A stretch of 64,000 nt of DNA, taken from positions 85,596,049 through 85,660,048 of the forward strand of contig NC_035433.2 of assembly GCF_002127325.2 (NCBI RefSeq), given 5' to 3'. Positions 9,450-20,339 of the stretch are shown here, piece after piece. The translations under genes were made by a program, and so were the position numbers. The notes below the pieces were generated by a model. It saw only the letters and a program-made list of their open reading frames with translations. It was not told the DNA's origin and did no database searches. The first letter of the stretch is position 1, and the number at the start of each line of letters is the position of its first letter. Source of the DNA: Helianthus annuus. Lineage: Eukaryota > Streptophyta > Magnoliopsida > Asterales > Asteraceae.

Positions 9450-11615
9450 TACACTAGGCTTAGTTAAGGATTTCATCGAGGATGAGTAGCATTCTTTCGC
9501 TTCCTGCTGATCACTTTCAACCTTGACAACTCCCCAAGGGGTAGGGATCTTGATGCATTGGTGATATGTTGATGGCACAGCCTTCATATCGTGAATCCAT
9601 GGTCTTCCCAGTATGATGTTATAGCAGGATAAGGAGTCCATCACGCAGAAGCGTTGTATGGAGTTGACCCCTTCAACATATACTGGTAACTTTATCTCCC
9701 CTACGGTATTCCTAGCTTCTCCACTGAAACCAACGAGCACAGTGGACTTCGAAGTAATGTCCATTGGAGATACCAAAGCATCATGGTGAGGATCCTGAAC
9801 AGTATCCCTGTCATCACTATCGAAAGTGATCACTTTATCAGTTGTGAGGGTAGTCATCCTGACTGGTCTGTCTCCCCTCTCACTCTTAGCTTCCTTTGCA
9901 TGTCTCTTGGCCGCCGAATACGAAGTTCCACAAATATCGGATCCTCCTGAAATAAAGTTAATTATCTTGGCATCTGCTGGGGGTGATGCTGCTCGTTCAG
10001 GATCCTTCTCGGGATCCTGCCCTTTATTCTTCTTTTTTCCCAGCAAGTCCTTCAGATACCCCTTGCTTAACAGGTAACTTATCTCTTTCCTTATAGCAAT
10101 GCAATCCTCGGTCATATGTCCGAAGTCTTCGTGGAAGGCACACCATTTGGATTTATCCTTCCAATCAGCTTTCTGCTGGTTCTTTCGAGGCCACCTAGCT
10201 TTGTCCCCTAAACCCTGCATAGCATACATTAACTCAGGTATATTAACAGAAAAGCAGTATTCAGATAAATCAGGATATTCTTCAGGATCCTCGTCTTCAA
10301 CAACATTCACTTTCTTGTTATCATTTCTGCCATATGGCTTGGAGCGATATGGCTTATATGAGGTTTCTGATTTCCTGTTAGTTGATTAATAGGTTGAGGT
10401 AGAATTCATCCTCTCCTGCATCTTCTTGTCATCTTCCAAACGGATATATCTCAAAGCCCTGTTACGAGCTTCGTCGAGATTCCTGCAGGGATTCATTACA
10501 AGATCCTGATAAAACTGAGAATCCTTTTGTAACCCCATCTTAAAAGCTTGCACAGCTGTTGCAACATCAAGATGTGGGATATCCAAGGATTCTCGACTGA
10601 ATTTGTTCACATAATCCCTCAAGGATTCCTGAGGCCCTTGAGTTATCCTGTAAAGATCACTGGTTAGTTTCTCAAAACTCCAACTAGAAGAAAATTGATT
10701 GTTAAATAAATTAACCAAATGAGCAAACGAAATAATTGAGTGAGGAGGAACGTTTAACAGCCATTTTAAGGCTGATCCTGTTAGAGTAGAACCAAATCCC
10801 TTGCATAAGCATGCTTCCTTGAGCTCCGGAGGGATAGGGTTAATCTCCATTCTTTCCCTATACTGGGCAATATGCTCTTCAGGATCCATAGTCCCATCAT
10901 ACAGCTTCATGTTGGGAGTTTGAAATCTTTTTGGGATTTCAGCATCATAGATAGGATATGCAAAGCAGGATATCCTGTGGCTGTCTTGGGATACTTCCGG
11001 AATTGGCTGGACCACTCCAGGTACACTGGATATCATGTCCTTCAATTTCTGGATCTCCCTGGTAAATGTTGACGTCATACCTGCATCCTGCAAAGAGCCA
11101 TTGTTGTTAGTAGCAAGAGTATTATTATTTGACACATTACCGTTCTGAGGATTTTGGCCATATCCTGAAGCATATCCTGAACTTCTCACAGTCGATATCC
11201 TGACCGAAGAGGGTATCTCAGGGGTATGATTCTGAGAATGGCTTGAGACGATATTCCCCCTATTATCCTCAGTGTAAACTGCAGAACTGAAGTTCAAAGC
11301 CCTGGGCTGTATAGGAGTGACAGTTTCCTCAACAGGTCTGCTCGAGCTAGCTTTTAAGAGTTGTATTTCTCTTAACAGCATTTGATTAGTCTCCTGTTGC
11401 TACCTCATTTGTTCCTGCACACTTCCAAATAAAGTCAAAATTTCATCGTTAGAGGCTAAAACGGGAGCAGATCCCTGGACACTCCGAGTAGGGATAACAT
11501 CTTGAGATTGTGAAGAAAACGGCATCCTTGGAGGAGGTGGTGGAAGCACCGAACCAGTAGTAGCAGAGGTCGTAGCAGACATAGTGGAAGAGCTCATGTT
11601 TGATCTGGAGGCCAT
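9444..11615 (-). pseudogene. Gag-protease of element C, nonsense-broken
   Basis: One frame runs from an ATG at 11,615 (MASRSNMSSS) to the UAG at 9,444, but in-frame stops at 11,400-11,402 (TAG) and 10,386-10,388 (TAA) break it. The gag domain (MKLYDGTMDPEEHIAQYRER) and CHHC-like zinc motif (WCAFHEDFGHMTEDCIAIR) are preserved. Compared with element A, about 38 residues including the protease active-site DGGSS are missing in frame between DPHHDALV and STVLVGFSGE. No active gag or protease could be made. Confidence 0.83.
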
Positions 11616-11699
11616 TGTAAACAATGTGGCAAAAAATTTTGAAAATAGAAAACCGATTAATGATTTTACAAAGATTTTTAGTAAAAGTAGCAACACTTG

Positions 11700-11716
11700 C
11701 CCCACGGTGGGCGCCA
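11700..11716 (-). other. Primer binding site, element C
   Basis: TGGCGCCCACCGTGGGG on the minus strand, three bases from the LTR. It is identical to the element A PBS. Confidence 0.75.
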
Positions 11717-11719
11717 AAT

Positions 11720-12439
11720 TGTTTTGGTCAAAAATTACCTAAGCAATTAAGTGATCAAATTAGTTAGGTGAGGTAGTGTGCTAAAATTATATGTGAAAAA
11801 TGTATTGGCCAAATTAAATATGAAAACAGTTTCAGGATACAGCCCGGGATATAGAGCTGTATCAATGATCAAACAATGAGCAAAAAAGTAAAGGTTGACA
11901 CGTGATGTACGAGGAAAGCCCTTGATCAATCTAGATCGCTGGCATAAAACCTCGGGAGCTGACAATCGCAGCTGCCTTGTTCTTCTTATTGCTTCAAATA
12001 TCAGGATACAGTGCAGGATGTGGTGCGGATCGACTATGTGTTACAATGTAATTTGAATACAAGTGTTTGAGTGTGGTGTTTGCGGTGAGCTAGAGAGTAA
12101 AAGTGTTCGAGAGTGTAAGTGTAAAATTGTGTGCCTTAAACTGATCCGCCCCCATCTATTTATAGTAAAGATAATGTAACAAACTATCCTAAACTTCCGG
12201 GATCCAGCGAATATTCCCACTCGAACGTTGAGGACCAAGTCTTTCGGGTTCAACGGCTTCCTTATAACAAATACGCCCGAGTCTTGAGGAGAAGAAGTCC
12301 TGATGACCGTTAGTAACTTACAGCCATTAACCTGCACGTGTTTAATTCACTCAACCTTAGGATATCGCCCAGGATGTTAACAATATCCCCGTCCAGTATC
12401 CTGATCACAAATAAACAATTAAAGGCGGGATATTAGTCA
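11720..12439 (-). repeat. 5' LTR of element C (about 720 bp)
   Basis: The inner end is certain (minus-strand ...CCAAAACA next to the PBS). The outer end is my best choice: TGACTAATATCCCG, which gives a 720-bp LTR matching the 717-718 bp of A and B, and lies exactly where an unrelated gag-like frame resumes. A TATA-like ctataaataga reads leftward near 12,163-12,174. Confidence 0.7.
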
Positions 12440-12609
12440 GGATATGTATACTCAAAAAATGACCCATAAGAACTATACCCACCGAGTTCACCTGTTGGGG
12501 TGTCACCCCTTTGAAGGTTATTTATCTCATCCCGAACAACATTTAAGATAGTCATAATCGGATCCCGTCCCGATCGTGAGCTAGAACTTGAGGTTGATTC
12601 TTCAGACAT
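12440..12609 (-). pseudogene. N-terminus of a gag-like ORF interrupted by element C
   Basis: From an ATG at 12,609 a Ser-rich frame (MSEESTSSSSRSGRDP, then ILNVVRDEINNL and a Tyr/Phe-rich stretch) runs into the outer edge of the element C LTR, where a stop appears at once. The look is that of a retroelement gag N-terminus, but I do not recognise the family. It fits C having inserted into a fourth element. Confidence 0.4.
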
Positions 12610-13230
12610 TATATGTGTCTTGTTGGCCCACGTTAATTAAAGTACCAATAAAACATTTTATTAAAACTTTTGTCGGATTTTTCTTTAGCTCTGAGTTTCA
12701 AAGTTGGGTCCCTTTCATGCATATTCAAATTGTTTGAGGTAATATCGAATGATATTGAAAATAATTTATGTTATAAATTAAATATTATTATTGTATTATC
12801 TAAAATTTTAAATAAATTATTTGCGGTATGTGGAGACGAAAAACTATCAAACACAATCGTACGTTTTATCATTTGCCACGAATATGGATCTACCAATGGG
12901 CTCTAACACAAATGTACGATTCTGGTAAACCATTTTGAGCCGACCAAATATTACTAGTTTGGTTCACACAGGATTCAATTTTTTTAAAAAAATACAATTA
13001 AATCGTTTTTCTGTTTTATTCAACTTTAAACAATGACGTATATGTTTGTTACGACACACATGTGTCAAACGAGGTTAAGCGTATCTCGAATCATGGATGT
13101 CAACCGAGGATTATGAAGTGGTTTAAAGACAAAGGTTCATGAATCACCAATTTTGCTATTCTATCCCGAACCGCATCCGAGCTATAACGAAATATATTTC
13201 AATCACTACTCAATTTGGGTTATCCGCCTT
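12610..13230. other. AT-rich sequence, nothing recognised
   Basis: No coding frame, repeat end or RNA gene stands out. It may be the leader of the element represented at 12,440-12,609. Confidence 0.4.
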
Positions 13231-13234
13231 CCGG

Positions 13235-13905
13235 AATTTCTTTTAACGCATTTCCAAAATTATTATAAATGTGTTTTTTCAAAGTAGAGTTTGAGTCACT
13301 TTTTAACAAAGTGCTACAAAACTTGCAACACGCCTTGATGCCACCGTTACTCTTCTCCACCAAATCTTAATTGCACCAATCATCCTTGCTTTGATTATGT
13401 GGAAGAATCCCAATAACGAATGAGGCACTTGAAGAACCGATACAAACGGATGATGTTGATTTGCTTGCCATTTCGAGTGTATGAGAAAGAAGAAAGTGTT
13501 AAATGTGAATAAACCAAGAGTTTTATTTTATTTTTATTTTCTTGCATTTTTAAGTGTTTTTGAGTTGGTTAATCAACCAATACAACCCACAACTATTTAT
13601 AGTTGACTTTAGGGCTCAAAAACTGGTTTTACCGTTTAAAAACGGTCTCCACCGGCTATATAGCCGTTCCAAACAGCTAGAACCAATTCCTTCCAACAAC
13701 AATGGCAGGAACTGGCTCAGATCGGGTATTGACTGGGTAGGGCTGGAAATGGGTAGGAACCAATTTCAAAAAAAATATGTAGAACTGGGTAGGACCTTTC
13801 GAGTTTAAAAGGGTACCTCATACCGGGTAGGAACCGAAACCAGTTCTGAGTCTGGTACGTCGGGTCGAGTCCAAAACCGGGTATTTTGTGCACACTGCCT
13901 TCCGG
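13235..13905 (-). pseudogene. 5' end of a hAT transposon with BED zinc-finger remnant
   Basis: On the minus strand a terminus-like CAGTGTGCACAAAA (13,905 leftward) is followed by a leader and an ATG at 13,471 (MASKSTSSVC, then SSSASF). An early stop follows, and then a BED-type finger piece with the C-x2-C pair (KACCKFC). The frame ends about 13,235. BED finger plus CAG-type end is the normal layout of a hAT 5' end. The catalytic domain is missing. The subterminal zone is rich in gggtagg/aaccgg words. The 15-mer gccttccggaatttc occurs on both sides (13,228 and 13,909), but the left side lacks a matching TIR. Confidence 0.5.
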
Positions 13906-13924
13906 AATTTCGCTTATATCTATT

Positions 13925-14165
13925 TATCATGCTCAAAAGCATACGAAACATCAGGTCTAGTACATAGCATGACATACATGATGGAACCGATTAAAGAAGC
14001 ATATGGAACCAAAGCCAATTTCTTCTTTTACTCATCGAACTGAGGGCACTGATTCTTATTCAATATCGTTTTGTGTGCCACCGACAACGATCCTCGTTTA
14101 GAATCATTGAAAACCGTCTAAGGACTTTATCAATGTATGTAGTTTGACTCAAACCTATAAGCCGC
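13925..14165 (-). pseudogene. Ty1/copia RT-RNase H fragment
   Basis: Minus-strand translation in two frames gives GLSQTTYIDKVLRRFSM (14,101-14,163) and PYASLIGSIMYVMLCTRPDV (13,928 to ~14,015). These are the well-known copia segments just after the RT core. They are in the correct order but separated by frameshifts and a stop, so this is an old remnant. Confidence 0.75.
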
Positions 14166-16639
14166 CTTCATCTATCTCTATAGATCTTTATTCACCAAAA
14201 TAAATCACATAATAATAGTAACAAAATGTAATTAAGGCGAAAGTGATAAGATACACTGGAAAACGTCGAGCAACATATGGTTAGTACGCTAGCTTAGGGG
14301 GGAGGTGATAAAACTTAACAATATCGATAAAAAAGATGGGGTGAACAACATTGAGGATGGGTTTAGCTAATTCGTATACATTGTAACAACATCTTGTCGT
14401 GCTAAAAAACCAGGTTTTCGGCAACATTATCTTGGATTGACCTTTCCGTGCTGAAAAACTTACTTTTTCAATGCAATTCGTATACATTGTAACATTTTGC
14501 CAATCATTGAATACCGTATCGACAACAGGTGTAAGTTCAGCAGCAACATTAGGACACCAAAATTTTGTTTTGTCCTAGGTTACCAATATATAATATGGTT
14601 CCTTGGGTTGGATGGTCGACACGTAAGATACAAAAAGAAAGACCAATCAGTATAATGAAGTGATTTATATGTAACACCTACGTAACATTTGTTACATCCG
14701 ATGCAATACATGATGTTACGCGTGTTACGTTATAAAGTTTAATTATATTTATTTTAACAAAAAAATTAAACAACTTAGAATCTTATAGTGCTCAATTTTG
14801 GTTATTAAACCCCGAGGTGGACCTAGTGCCATGACTGGACGGCAATCCCCATTTTTTTTTCAAAATGTAATGTTTTTATTTAAAAACATAAGTTTATTAA
14901 TGCTACTTTAATTAAAAATAATACAAAATTTTAAGATATATATATATATACACACACACATATTACTGTTCTTGTTTAGAAGTTTAATGTTTTGTTTTTA
15001 TAACTTTCGATATAAATAATGCGAAAATAAAAAAATGTATATTGTAACTTAATTATTAAAAATAAATGTAAAAGTGGTGATGATGTAGATATATAAGTAT
15101 TGGTAAAGATGTTTGTAGGATTGGAGAGAAAATGTGTATTTTTAGTGTACTTGTGGAAATCTGATGTGACAGCTGACTAGACATGTTTGTGAGTGCATTT
15201 ATCATCTTGTAGGCAATTTATAGCCATTAGTTTAATCAATAAAAGTGTGGCCTTTAATTTCCATCGCATTCTTTTCTTTGTCTTTGTATTACTCTTCACA
15301 CAGGTACATACAAAGTTAGATCAAGTGCTTTTATTCTTATGTTCAAGCCTGATATCCAACAAAAACGTCAGTTGTTTTTTTTTTTTTACCAAAATCTGTG
15401 TTCATATCAACTTTGACCTATTTACTTATGTGCAGACATTAAAAGTTGCCCTTTGGTAAGATTGCAAAAAAATGCCATCAAAGCTATACTTGTGGAAAGC
15501 GTTATAAACTTTGAGCATACAAGAATCGTCCACATATTTTACAAGATTGTATAGGAACCTCCATAAAGTTTTTGACTCGATTTACAAAAATATTTTACTC
15601 AGTTAATACTTTCTATTTATAACTTTTGGAAATTTTACTTCATGAAAGAATCTTATTTCATGTGATTATAACTCGTAGTGTGGTATTCACATCACATTTG
15701 GATTGGAATTCTATTAGGATGCTACTGTTGCATGTATTGTAAATGTTTGTTTATTCAAATATCTTAAATTTTAGTGTTTTTAATTTGACCAATTTTTAGC
15801 CAAGTTCTACTAACTTGGTGAAAATTGTTATTTTTATAGGATGTTTGGGTAGCTATAGCCTATAGGTAGTCTTTATGTTTTACATTTGTTGTATACATAA
15901 AATAAATGGTTCAACCTCATGAGTATTCACAGGGATAACCTAGTTGGTTAAATAAATCAAATTAAATAATCTATACTTCCTTTTTTACACCAAACAATCC
16001 AAATAACTGACAACAGTTGATTCGACATCACACTCGTCAAAACAATTCCCAGTTTTCTTCTTTGAAAACTCATCATGTTAATGTTGTTGTTCCTTTGACT
16101 ATTAATCCTACAACCAGCATTCATGCGCTTCCTAAATGTCTTGTTTATACCAATTCAATGTACCCTCCAATTCATCAGGTTTCTTTTATGTTTTGTTTTA
16201 TCTCTCTTGATGATTGTATGAAATGGTAGATTTGGCTCTTAATTTTTTAAGATTTTGTTGGTGTTATTATATGGGTTTTACTTTTGGATTTGACCTATGT
16301 TGATTGGAGTTCAATTGTTGAAAGTAGAATTATGTTATATGAATATGGTGCATGATCTTATTCTTCAGATTTGAAGTTTGTGTGATTTGGGGGTTTTAGG
16401 GCTTTGGAGTATGATCAATTATTATTTTCTAAAATTTTTTGACTTTTCTGACAAATATATTATTTATCAAATTATAATTACATTGAAGTCTGTCACAAGT
16501 TTGCATTTATCTTGGTCTTATTCCATTGTCTATCTCGGAAACTATTTTAGAAACTATTGTGAAATATTTGAAGTTGAAATTTTTAGTTTGACTTCAAAAT
16601 TCAACTGCAACTATATGTATGTGATTAGAAACTAAGGAT
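14166..16639. other. AT-rich intergenic sequence
   Basis: I see no gene. A (TA)n(CA)n microsatellite is at about 14,936-14,960. A frame at 16,020-16,190 (THHVNVVVPLTINPTTSIH) looks exon-like and ends at a GT, but it has no ATG and no recognisable homology, so I do not call it. Confidence 0.4.
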
Positions 16640-17126
16640 TTCAGGATGCATACAAATACATACATTATATGTATATTTGTTTGGCTTTACACATACATAC
16701 ATATTCATATCAATATACTTTACATATATGGGCACATTATTGGAACATGGATCGTTCCGTCCTACGCGTTTAGACGGAAGTTTGGATAAAATAAAGCTAA
16801 TTCGATAGAAATTTCGGCAGCGTAACGCTTCGAATAACCATATGTAAAAGCTTCCATTCCATACCGAAAGAGTATACATCATTGACAAGCTTGAGAGAGT
16901 ATCAAGCAATCTCTCCAGCAGAAACTCCAAAACTTAATGATTCCATAAGCTTGAGCCTAGTATTTATAGGCCTCTCATAAACATGAGGCTAATGCATAAG
17001 GATGAGCCCCCTCATACGCACGTATATGCTCATGCGTGCACATGAGCACATCCTCATACACATGTATGAGTGTTCTCTTTACCATTTTAACACTCAAACT
17101 TATAAAATATTCAACATGCGCTCTAT
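16640..17126 (-). repeat. Possible LTR fragment interrupted by the next two elements
   Basis: The stretch has a leftward TATA-like cctataaata near 16,970 followed by a leader-like region. It is the target into which the copia-type element inserted (TSD ctagc). Its sequence resumes at 23,831-23,910 and, beyond the Tekay element, at 33,475. No TG...CA pair could be assigned with certainty. Confidence 0.3.
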
Positions 17127-17131
17127 CTAGC

Positions 17132-17897
17132 TGTTAGGATCGGAGGCTGTCATGATTGTGCTTGTTTGTAAGAATTTGACAAATCAATGGATATAAAACA
17201 ATGTAAAGTGCAGCGGAAATGGATACAAACTTTATAAACACAATCAAAGAAGAGAATAGTTTGATAAACACATGCTTTCTCATTAAGTTGAATGATTACA
17301 ATGAAAATCAAAAGATTACAAGCATGCTTACACAACTAAGCTCCCCCTCAGCCTGATACCCCAAGGTTGGATTGCACAAGATGAAAGGATTGAATTGAGG
17401 AGAAGAACTCACTCAAAACGATCAAATGTAACAGTACAGAGTACTGTTACATTTATAGACAATCCAATCCTCTGAAGCATCTCAGCTGATGTCACCATGA
17501 AAGTGACATCTAACAACCTAACAAACTCTATCTACTGATCTATACAACTACTGCTTTGCTAACTACTGATATTGTATTACATTACATAGAAGAAACAAAA
17601 AACTGCTGCTGCATCATTCTACTGCTGTGAACCCAGCAGTACTTGTCATGATCAGCAGTGCTTGACTCAAGGCAGTAGATTGGGCAGCATGGCTTTAGTT
17701 CTTCATCAATCTTTGACTTGATCAGTAGCTTCTAGGAACAGTAGCTGTTGATAAGGGCAGTACTTGGAGCATATCAGATGTTAGGATCACTTTCAAGGGA
17801 AAAGTTTAGTGTAAACTGCCGTTTATGATTAATCCACTGTTGTGAACCAGTTTTGGCTTTACATCATCTGTTCCTCTGGTAGGGTTCAATCCCAACA
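17132..17897 (-). repeat. 3' LTR of the copia-type element
   Basis: On the plus strand it runs tgttaggatcgg ... caatcccaaca. It contains a TATA-like ctataaatg on the minus strand near 17,450 and many cagcagt/actgctg words. Confidence 0.9.
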
Positions 17898-17912
17898 ATC
17901 TTCCCCTGGAAC
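17898..17912 (-). other. Polypurine tract of the copia-type element
   Basis: The minus strand reads TTCCAGGGGAAGAT directly before the TGTTGGG LTR start. Confidence 0.65.
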
Positions 17913-17943
17913 AGATGATGCCAAAACACTTCATTATTCAGGA

Positions 17944-20337
17944 TCTTTATTGCCTCATCAGAAGTTCCTTTACTTGACCTTTGAATTGTAATTCAAAGTT
18001 CATGGAATCCTTATCACCCTCATCCTTGCACAGTGTAAGCTCAAGGAGATCTTGTAAATCTTTTACACCCAGGCCAAGTGCTTTTTCCCTTGATATATGC
18101 TTCACCTCACCATTAGATTTGAGCAGAGTCAATACGTGGGTCTTTTGATCAGACATCCACTTTAGTAGTTTTGAATCCAATGGGTTTCTTAGGAGAGGTT
18201 TATTTGAATGATGAGTTTGGAGATTGAGGCCTGGTAATGACAACTTTCAGCAGTGTCTTGAGATTTTGCTGTTTCTTGTTGTTCTGCTCTAAGTGTCTGA
18301 AGAACCATCTTTATGATATATTTCTCTGAAGCTTGGTCTTCTTTTGGTTTTTTTTTTTTTTTTTTTTTTTTTGCATCCATCTGCTTTGTTTCCTTCTTTG
18401 ATAAAGGATGGCCGCAGGTGGTGTTTGTGATGATGATGATGATGATGATGATGATGTTTTAGATGTGGCAGTGGTTGATTTAGTGGAGATGGCAGTGGTT
18501 GTGGTGTGTGTTGATATATTGTTAATGGTGGAGGTGTAAGTGATTTTGTGAGAATAGAAGTTGTGGTTGAAGTAGTAACTGGCTTAGTTTTAGAAGCTGT
18601 GGTGGTTGATTACCTTGTTTTTCTAACAGGACTCTTCTTTAATGAAGTACCAACCTCTTCTTTTTCTTTTTGCAGAACTATCTTTTTCTCAGCCAAAGTT
18701 CTGCTCTCATCCCTTACCCTTTTAATATCAGCAGTGGTTTTGGAACCAGCTGAATTGACTTGACTTTGAACGATCCTCATTTGTGTATCTTCGTCATCTG
18801 CTTGAATTTTCAGGGTTTCATCACCTCCCTTTTCCTTTTCTTTGACAGATGTTTCAGCAGAAGTTACTGAGAGATTTTCCCAGAGTCATTTTCTCCCCCT
18901 TTTTGGCATCATCAACTCTTTCGAAGATAGGTGCAGGGGTTGAAAAAAAATTCCATAACTCATTTGTAGCAGTTGCTTGTGGTGGAGCAAGTGCTTGAGT
19001 TGGAACAGTAGTGGGTTGCACCATTTGTACTGTTAACAACTGTTGCAGCATTTCTTTGATCTATGCAACCGAAGTGTTCAGTTTTTCGACACGTTCTGTC
19101 AATTCCAGGTACTTTAAACCATCACCCAATTTAATGGGATCATTTGATTTCCCACTAGTAGTGGTTTTATCAGTGGTTTGAGGTAGGGAGTGTACTCCAA
19201 ACATTAACCACTGATGCCCCTTTTTCTTGGTACTGGGGACTTCTTTCTTCATAATGAGAAACACTTTTTAGTGAACCAGTGAAGACTGGATACACACGAG
19301 TTCCCAGTGAAGAAATTGCCTTCAAGGAAGTCTTATTGATGAAACTACTGTCCAAATGCAAACCAGTGGGTTCAGCAATTGTAGTAGCTGCTTCACTTGA
19401 GCTACCACCAAGAGTTACTTGTAACTCAAGGGGTGTAACCTCCTCAGTTGTTGCTGGGACAGCAGAGGTATAAGCATCAGACTCAGTCACTTGTTGGAGT
19501 ATACTCTCAGTGATAGGTGGTTTAGAGGAACTGATTTATGTCTGAGTTATATCCAAAGCATGCAACAAGGTTATTTTTGATGGTGGAATTTGTGAAGTGA
19601 AGATATGGGATGAAATAAAATTTGCCCCGGGAGGAGGGCTGTGGAAGTTAGATTCAAGTGAATCCATTGCTTCATAAGATGGCGTCCCTGTGCTTACAAC
19701 CTGTTCTTTTTGTGAAGAAGCAGGAGGAGCTTTAGGCATGGGTTGAGACCTTTCTACCATCTGCTGTGAGGAAGTAGCAGCAGTGGTTTCTAGTGACTTT
19801 TGTGTTGTCACTGGCAGTTGCTCTGGGATCTCATCTTCCAGAGTTGTCTTTATTGCAGGTTTGGGGGGGCTTTTGAATTTTCTTTTGTTTTGGTCTTTTG
19901 GTGGATTTAGGTGGGGGTTTCACAGCAGTTGTGTTACTGTTGTGATCACCTTGAGTAGTGGGCTCAGCAGCAGATACCTGAAGAGCAGTGGTAGCTGCTA
20001 GAATCTGCTTAGGCACCTCTGCTTTTGTTTTGGAAATTTTTTGATAGCCTTGTGAATATTTCAGGTGTAAGGCCATTTATTTGAAAAAATGATCATGGCA
20101 ACTGATGCACACAACTGTTGAATAACATCTGTCCACGTGTAACCTCTGTTGTAAATCAGTGTTTTGCACAAGCAGAGGATACACTTTGGCAATGGATAGA
20201 TTTTACTATTTAACAGAGTTTTAATGCCATCAGTGCTTTGAACAGACTTTGAGGATTTATTTGAAATTTTCAATTTTAAACTATTTTTTAAGGTTATTTT
20301 TGATTTTTCTAAAAACATTTTTATGCTATTTACACAT
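17944..20337 (-). pseudogene. Decayed Ser/Thr/Pro-rich ORF region of the copia-type element
   Basis: Successive minus-strand frames (20,337-20,061; 20,076-19,831; 19,811-19,536; 19,490-19,170; 19,051-18,854; 18,380-17,947) look like one long protein broken by stops and frameshifts. The first has a WTDVIQQLCASVAM-like hydrophobic block. The rest are low-complexity with proline/lysine stretches, a poly-His run, a poly-Lys run and heptad-like segments (ERVEKLN; KEKEEVG). I recall similar long proteins attached to copia elements in Asteraceae, but I assign no function. Confidence 0.45.
18346..18459 (-). repeat. Poly-T and (ATG)n microsatellites
   Basis: A T-run at 18,348-18,372 and a (gat/atg)n run at about 18,427-18,457. 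On the minus strand they read as poly-Lys and poly-His codons within the decayed ORF. Confidence 0.85.
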
Positions 20338-20339
20338 GG

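Larger units (their letters stand above)
9229..12439 (-). mobile_element. Tat-clade element C, 5' half (related family)
   Basis: From right to left: 5' LTR (11,720-12,439), PBS (11,700-11,716), degenerate gag-protease and the first codons of pol, cut at 9,229 by the LTR of element B. It is related to A (same gag, same PBS, same UAG-CAA-UUA junction) but clearly diverged, and it uses ggatat/atcctg words more than GGATCC. The candidate TSD on the right is gatat (12,440-12,444). Confidence 0.82.

Noticed and set aside
13228..13920. 15-bp direct repeat gccttccggaatttc as a TSD of a 670-bp insertion
   Set aside because: Too long for a hAT TSD and the left side lacks the matching inverted terminus.
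16017..16229. Exon-like reading frame (THHVNVVVPLTINP)
   Set aside because: No ATG, no known homology and no further exons; too weak to call a gene.
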